DNA of 8,835 nt from Candidatus Nomurabacteria bacterium (GTDB taxonomy: Bacteria > Patescibacteriota > Minisyncoccia > Phycocordibacterales > UBA9973). The translations under genes and the position numbers were made by a program. Of this stretch, positions 6,413 through 8,835 are shown one piece after another. Where the stretch lies: NCBI GenBank assembly GCA_020846955.1, contig JADLCZ010000096.1:1-8835 (forward strand), written 5' to 3'. The stretch's first letter is position 1. Every line of letters starts with the position of its first letter. The notes under the pieces are model-generated. The model was not told the DNA's origin, did no database searches, and worked only from the letters and a program-made list of their open reading frames with translations.

Positions 6413-6601
6413 AATTATTATGTTTTTGCCTTTGCCTGAGTAAGCTAGGACCGCGAGTACGCATATCGAACCTTACAGGTTCAGTACACCTTTCGTATCG
6501 TACACTCCGCTTATAAGCGGATGCGTGCGATATACTCAAGGTCTTCGATTACTAGGCACACGCTATACGTGTTTCCCCTGGCACTACGCTACGCTTTATT
6601 G
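6413..6601 (-). other. Hairpin-rich spacer between tRNA-Gln and murE
   Basis: No gene is supported in these 189 bases. On the minus strand they hold, in order: an imperfect direct repeat of about 20 bases (GCGTAGCGTAGTGCC and ACGTATAGCGTGTGCC), a hairpin with an ACACG/CGTGT stem at 6558-6572, a long hairpin around the perfect palindrome at 6506-6521 whose arms extend with one bulge and one mismatch over 6495-6533, and a GAACCT/AGGTTC hairpin at 6468-6482. The blocks GAGTA and TATCG at the start of the long hairpin can also pair with TACTC and CGATA near 6457-6467. It could be a structured leader or processed trailer RNA, or remnants of palindromic repeats. I recognise no known RNA family. Confidence 0.45.
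6495..6533. repeat. Long inverted repeat upstream of murE
   Basis: The core TCCGCTTATAAGCGGA (6506-6521) is a perfect 16-base palindrome. The flanks continue to pair as GTATCGTACAC against GTGCGATAT-type sequence with one bulged base, one mismatch and G-T pairs, giving a stem of about 18 pairs. Confidence 0.7.
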
Positions 6602-6672
6602 CTAGGGGACTAGGAATCGAACCTAGATTAAAAGCTTCAAAGGCTTCTGTCCTACCGTTAGACGATCCCCTA
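6602..6672 (-). tRNA. tRNA-Gln (anticodon UUG)
   Basis: The minus strand folds as a complete cloverleaf. The acceptor stem is TAGGGGA with TCCCCTA, the D arm is GTCT-AACGGTA-GGAC, the anticodon stem is GAAGC with GCTTT around the loop CTTTGAA, the variable loop is TAAT, and the T arm is CTAGG-TTCGATT-CCTAG. The anticodon is TTG, reading CAA, so glutamine. The discriminator base is G and CCA is not encoded, so it must be added after transcription. It lies between the terminator of the 94-aa gene and the structured spacer before murE. Confidence 0.95.
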
Positions 6673-6718
6673 ATATACATATAAAATACACTAAATATGA
6701 TCAAAACACAATAAACAA

Positions 6719-6739
6719 CCCGCCATTTTTAGAGGCGGG
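6719..6739 (-). terminator. Rho-independent terminator after the 94-aa gene
   Basis: On the minus strand, CCCGCC, a nine-base loop and GGCGGG are followed by the T-rich run TTGTTTATTGTGTTTT. The hairpin begins about 4 bases after the stop codon of the 94-aa gene and separates it from the tRNA. Confidence 0.8.
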
Positions 6740-6742
6740 AGC

Positions 6743-7027
6743 TTATGAGTTTTTAGATATAAATTCATTATATAATTCTTGTACTTTTTTTAGATGATTT
6801 ATATCTGGGTCATCTACTTTTTTTTCTTCAAGATTTTTTTCTGGCCAAAAGAAATTTGTTATCAAAATAATAATGATCACAAGAATTCCTACCATGCAGA
6901 AAAAAAATATGAGAGAAAAAAAGTTTGGATTTTCTGAATAAAAATTAACCCTTTCATAAGATAGCCATGCTACCCAGGAAAGTATAATTATTCCAATAAA
7001 ATATAGAAAAATTTCTATTTTTTTCAT
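6743..7027 (-). CDS. Small two-helix membrane protein of unknown function
   Basis: I do not recognise this 94-residue protein. Hydrophobic helices lie at about 5-23 and 37-60, joined by a short polar loop (YERVNFYSENPN). The C-terminal third (62-94) is charged, with EKNLEEKK and a likely short helix INHLKKVQELYNEF. This predicts a hairpin in the membrane with a cytoplasmic tail. It begins at an ATG 54 bases after the preceding terminator hairpin, has a plausible promoter, and is followed at once by its own terminator, so it is probably a monocistronic unit. A small membrane modulator or toxin-like protein is possible but nothing in the sequence shows it. The coding sequence is more AT-rich than murE. 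Confidence 0.6.
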   Translation of the reverse strand: MKKIEIFLYFIGIIILSWVAWLSYERVNFYSENPNFFSLIFFFCMVGILVIIIILITNFFWPEKNLEEKKVDDPDINHLKKVQELYNEFISKNS

Positions 7028-7043
7028 AATTGCTTTTTTCTTT

Positions 7044-7072
7044 ATTTAAACATAAAATCAAGAAAATGGCAA
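7044..7072 (-). promoter_or_regulatory. Putative promoter of the 94-aa gene
   Basis: On the minus strand TTGCCA (7067-7072, one mismatch to TTGACA) and TTAAAT (7044-7049, four of six matches to TATAAT) are 17 bases apart. The start would lie about 10 bases before the ATG at 7027. The nine bases TTAAATAAA also precede the 120-aa gene (7491-7499). Confidence 0.45.
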
Positions 7073-7080
7073 ATAAACGA

Positions 7081-7105
7081 TGCCCTGGTATTTTGTACCA
7101 GGGCA
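7081..7105 (-). terminator. Terminator-like hairpin after the 120-aa gene
   Basis: TGCCCTGGTA and TACCAGGGCA are perfect 10-base arms around a five-base loop. On the minus strand the sequence after it is TCGTTTATTTG, a weak T-tract. It lies 15 bases after the stop at 7121. Confidence 0.65.
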
Positions 7106-7120
7106 AGATTTTGAGAATTA

Positions 7121-7483
7121 TTAGCATCCACTTGTTGAAATATCAATAAAGTTTTCGGGTATTTGGTGAGGAGAAATCCTATTCATTCTACTTGTTATCA
7201 GTTGTAAATCCTGATACGAATTAGTTGACTCTTGATTTAAAATCTCAGTAATTAATTTACCTGAGTTTTCATCTTTTTTTACAAGATAGATGTTTTGAAA
7301 ATCCTTTACAAAAATTGTAGGAGGACATTCAAGTAACCATTTTTCATAATTTTTAATGAAGCTCAATATATAATCTTGCTCCATAAAATATGAATTTACA
7401 TGTCTTTTCAGATAACCTATTGCATCTGAAATACAGCTTGGAACTTTTAATACTCCATAATCATTTTTGTTTGGGGTTTCCAT
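7121..7483 (-). CDS. Hypothetical protein, 120 aa
   Basis: I do not recognise this protein. It has no signal peptide or membrane segment and is probably cytoplasmic. It has mixed helix-forming stretches (17-55, YLKRHVNSYFMEQDYILSFIKNYEKWLLEC) and a shorter second half ending in STSGC. There are three cysteines (17, 52, 120) with no metal-binding pattern. The ATG at 7483 is the only good start; there is no Shine-Dalgarno, and TTAAATAAA lies a few bases upstream as it does for the 94-aa gene. It is bounded by hairpins on both sides and has no operon partner. It is a real gene by length, uninterrupted frame and terminator placement rather than by homology. Confidence 0.55.
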   Translation of the reverse strand: METPNKNDYGVLKVPSCISDAIGYLKRHVNSYFMEQDYILSFIKNYEKWLLECPPTIFVKDFQNIYLVKKDENSGKLITEILNQESTNSYQDLQLITSRMNRISPHQIPENFIDISTSGC

Positions 7484-7542
7484 AATGTTTTTTATTTAAT
7501 TTTTCAAATAACTATTCCAGTAAATTCTAAGCACAATACTTA

Positions 7543-7588
7543 GAGGCTGGGATTTTGGGGTAAATTTTTACCACAAAATCCCAATCTC
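7543..7588. repeat. Imperfect 22-base inverted repeat
   Basis: The left arm 7543-7564 and the right arm 7567-7588 match as reverse complements except at three positions, with a two-base centre. Both contain GGGATTTTG (or its complement). The structure lies directly next to the bidirectional terminator at 7594-7630 and 60 bases upstream of the 120-aa gene, so it could be an mRNA leader hairpin or part of a small RNA. Confidence 0.7.
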
Positions 7589-7593
7589 CAACC

Positions 7594-7630
7594 AAAGAAA
7601 AACGCTCTCATATTGAGAGCGTTTTTCTTT
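7594..7630. terminator. Bidirectional terminator hairpin
   Basis: AAAGAAAAACGCTCTCA and TGAGAGCGTTTTTCTTT are perfect 17-base arms around TAT. The GC-rich stem is followed by GTTTTTCTTT on either strand, so it can stop transcription both ways. On the minus strand it would act after the cupredoxin; on the plus strand no gene is seen leading into it. Confidence 0.8.
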
Positions 7631-7654
7631 TGAGTTTATTTACAAAACTAACAA

Positions 7655-7685
7655 GAAAGAATGCCCTCGTGTGAGTGCTTCTTTC
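7655..7685 (-). terminator. Imperfect hairpin downstream of the cupredoxin gene
   Basis: On the minus strand GAAAGAAGCACTC and GAGGGCATTCTTTC pair imperfectly around ACAC and are followed by TTGTTAGTTTTG. It lies about 70 bases after the cupredoxin stop and is the nearer of two candidate terminators. The T-tract is weak. Confidence 0.45.
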
Positions 7686-7755
7686 CCTTCTTTAGATTTA
7701 TAAATACTTTATTCATATATTTATACTATATACAATTACTCATTACTAGTCAACC

Positions 7756-8235
7756 CTATTGTACAGTCAAAGTTCCTACCATACCCATAGCCTTGTGCTT
7801 ACCTACAGAGCAATAATACTCAAAACTACCAACTTTATCAGCAACAAATGTTACAGTCTCTGTTGTACCCTCTTTAATCTGCTTTGTAGCAACATTAAGT
7901 GCATCAATCTTGAAATCATGGAAACCTTGAATATTTTTAAGTGTTAGCTTTACAGTGTCACCTTTTTTTACTGTGATAGTATTTGGTACAAATTTAAAAT
8001 TGGATCCATCTACTGTAAATTCTTTTACTGTACCTACAGCCTTCTCATCAGCTTTTACTGTATCTTCTGTCACTTTATTAGTATCAGTATTCAAATCATC
8101 ACTCACTGTTGCAGGAGCTTGTTGTTCAACTTTGAAATTTTCTGGCTCATATGGGGCATTGTTGTTTTTGTAAATCATATACCCACCTACCACCAGCACC
8201 AAAACTACAATTACCAAAATAATTTTTTTATTCAT
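7756..8235 (-). CDS. Membrane-anchored cupredoxin (plastocyanin-like copper protein)
   Basis: Protein of 159 residues. An N-terminal hydrophobic segment (5-21) after NKK serves as an uncleaved anchor or signal. A Thr/Asp/Glu/Lys-rich linker (27-70) leads to one cupredoxin domain (71-159). The type 1 copper ligands are visible: H106 in GFHDF, then C142, H147 and M152 in the CSVGKHKAMGM segment, followed by GTLTV, the usual last strand. It is therefore expected to bind copper and transfer electrons or sequester copper outside the membrane. The ATG at 8235 is preferred; an in-frame extension to 8262 adds nine residues and has no better start. No partner oxidase is in view. The gene begins 30 bases after the dnaX stop, and a TATAAT (8265-8270) overlaps that stop. 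Cupredoxin is secure; the physiological role is open. Confidence 0.9.
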   Translation of the reverse strand: MNKKIILVIVVLVLVVGGYMIYKNNNAPYEPENFKVEQQAPATVSDDLNTDTNKVTEDTVKADEKAVGTVKEFTVDGSNFKFVPNTITVKKGDTVKLTLKNIQGFHDFKIDALNVATKQIKEGTTETVTFVADKVGSFEYYCSVGKHKAMGMVGTLTVQ

Positions 8236-8265
8236 AATATATATAAAAAACTTATAATACAAATA

Positions 8266-8835
8266 TTATACACTAATATCTTTTTTGAGTATATCCACGA
8301 GCGCCAATTCGAGTGGCAATTCAGCGATAAATGCATAGCGCAAATTCTGGTACGCCTGAAGCAATATCGATAGAGTCCGTGATGTTATAAATTCTGGCTT
8401 ATTCTTTACAATATCACCAATAAATTCCATATCATGTGCCGATAATGACTCTGTGATTTTATTTTTTGTATTTGGCGCATAGCGTAGCATTAGCGTATAG
8501 CGCAAAGTTGATAGAATCATTTTGATATAAATTTTCATATCAATATTTTGCATACTCGCATTGCGAATTGTCTCGTAACCCTTCTCTATATCAGAGTTTG
8601 CAATTGCAGAAATAAAATCCTCTACAAGAGTTACCTCAGGCGCACCTGTCACACTTGTAATATCACCTATCGTTACACTCTTGCCTTTTGCAAAAGAAAG
8701 TACTTTGTCTAGGGTCGAAAGCGTATCACGAAATGATCCATCTCCGATAAGCGCTAGTAGTTCCGCACCACCTTCTTCTATGTTGTAACCCTCTTTTTTG
8801 CTAGTATTTTTGACAACTTCGGCCAATATTAAGTC
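8266..8835 (-). CDS. dnaX: DnaX, DNA polymerase III gamma subunit (partial, N-terminus off window)
   Basis: The last 189 residues of the clamp-loader ATPase subunit are visible. The stretch GAELLALIGDGSFRDTLSTLDKVLSF is the conserved end of the AAA+ lid domain, with the sensor 2 arginine in SFRDTLS (equivalent to SMRDALS). The rest (VTGAPEVTLVEDFISAI onward) is domain III, the clamp-loader collar. The protein ends at ELALVDILKKDISV, right after the collar, so no tau domains for helicase and polymerase contacts are present; this gene encodes a gamma-like form only. The frame is open to the window edge, so the TTG at 8826 is not a start. A patch with GCGC-rich near-palindrome lies at 8475-8503, read as LRYTLMLRYAP. 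The gene belongs to the chromosomal core. Confidence 0.93.
   Translation of the reverse strand, partial: DLILAEVVKNTSKKEGYNIEEGGAELLALIGDGSFRDTLSTLDKVLSFAKGKSVTIGDITSVTGAPEVTLVEDFISAIANSDIEKGYETIRNASMQNIDMKIYIKMILSTLRYTLMLRYAPNTKNKITESLSAHDMEFIGDIVKNKPEFITSRTLSILLQAYQNLRYAFIAELPLELALVDILKKDISV

Noticed and set aside
6450..6490. A second, degenerate tRNA (GGTTCGAT followed by TCCTAGC) before murE
   Set aside because: The GGTTCGAT stretch is part of a simple GAACCT/AGGTTC hairpin; no acceptor, D or anticodon arms can be built around it.
6396..6539. In-frame 48-codon extension upstream of murE
   Set aside because: It starts at a TTG, crosses the hairpin-rich spacer, has no Mur-family similarity, and the proper Mur N-terminus begins at the ATG at 6395 with a promoter just before it.
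7500..7755. Signal recognition particle RNA near dnaX
   Set aside because: The conserved SRP apical loop sequences (GGAA/AGCAG type) are absent; only hairpins with terminator tails are seen.
8236..8262. Nine-codon extension of the cupredoxin
   Set aside because: It needs a TTG start two bases from a -10-like box; the ATG at 8235 followed by NKK and the hydrophobic segment is a typical export signal start.
1..8835. Alternative genetic code with UGA as glycine
   Set aside because: No conserved protein here needs an internal TGA, glycine codons are GGN at motif positions, and eight visible stops being TAA or TAG is too few to argue from.

Overview
The window is an AT-rich bacterial segment in which every gene I can support lies on the minus strand, so transcription runs from high to low coordinates. 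The organism is most likely a member of the Candidate Phyla Radiation (Patescibacteria). This is inferred from the very tight gene packing, the near absence of Shine-Dalgarno sites, a short DnaX without a tau extension, small membrane-anchored proteins, and a pair of cysteine-rich zinc-ribbon proteins of a type I associate with CPR genomes. The phylum call is an inference; no rRNA is present. Stops seen are TAA (6) and TAG (2), and no conserved gene is interrupted by TGA, so the Gracilibacteria/Absconditabacteria code (UGA = Gly) is not supported.

Right part (8835 to about 6600): the 3' end of dnaX, then a membrane-anchored cupredoxin. A roughly 270-base gene-free stretch follows with several strong hairpins. 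Next come two small unrecognised genes (120 aa, and 94 aa with two membrane helices), each followed by its own terminator hairpin, and then tRNA-Gln(UUG).

Middle and left part (6600 to 1): a structured stretch of about 200 bases leads into a peptidoglycan cluster: murE (492 aa, with the DNPR motif typical of meso-diaminopimelate-adding enzymes), two adjacent cysteine-rich paralogues (579 and 554 aa), a RipA-like membrane protein (176 aa), and murD, which starts at GTG and runs off the left edge. Gaps within the cluster are 2 to 34 bases. Three gene starts (murE, the 579-aa gene, the RipA-like gene) have an extended -10 box (TGnTATAAT-like) only 6 to 8 bases before the ATG, which predicts leaderless or nearly leaderless mRNAs inside the cluster.

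The two most notable points are these. First, murE carries at least five perfect short palindromes plus one GAGC/GTCGAA repeat, all inside the coding frame, and murD carries a second copy of that last repeat; this resembles protein-coding palindromic elements. Second, the two cysteine-rich proteins have a symmetrical design, with a double zinc-ribbon module at each end of a repetitive cysteine/serine-rich core. Their function is unknown, and their position between murE and murD suggests a cell-envelope link, though only by context.
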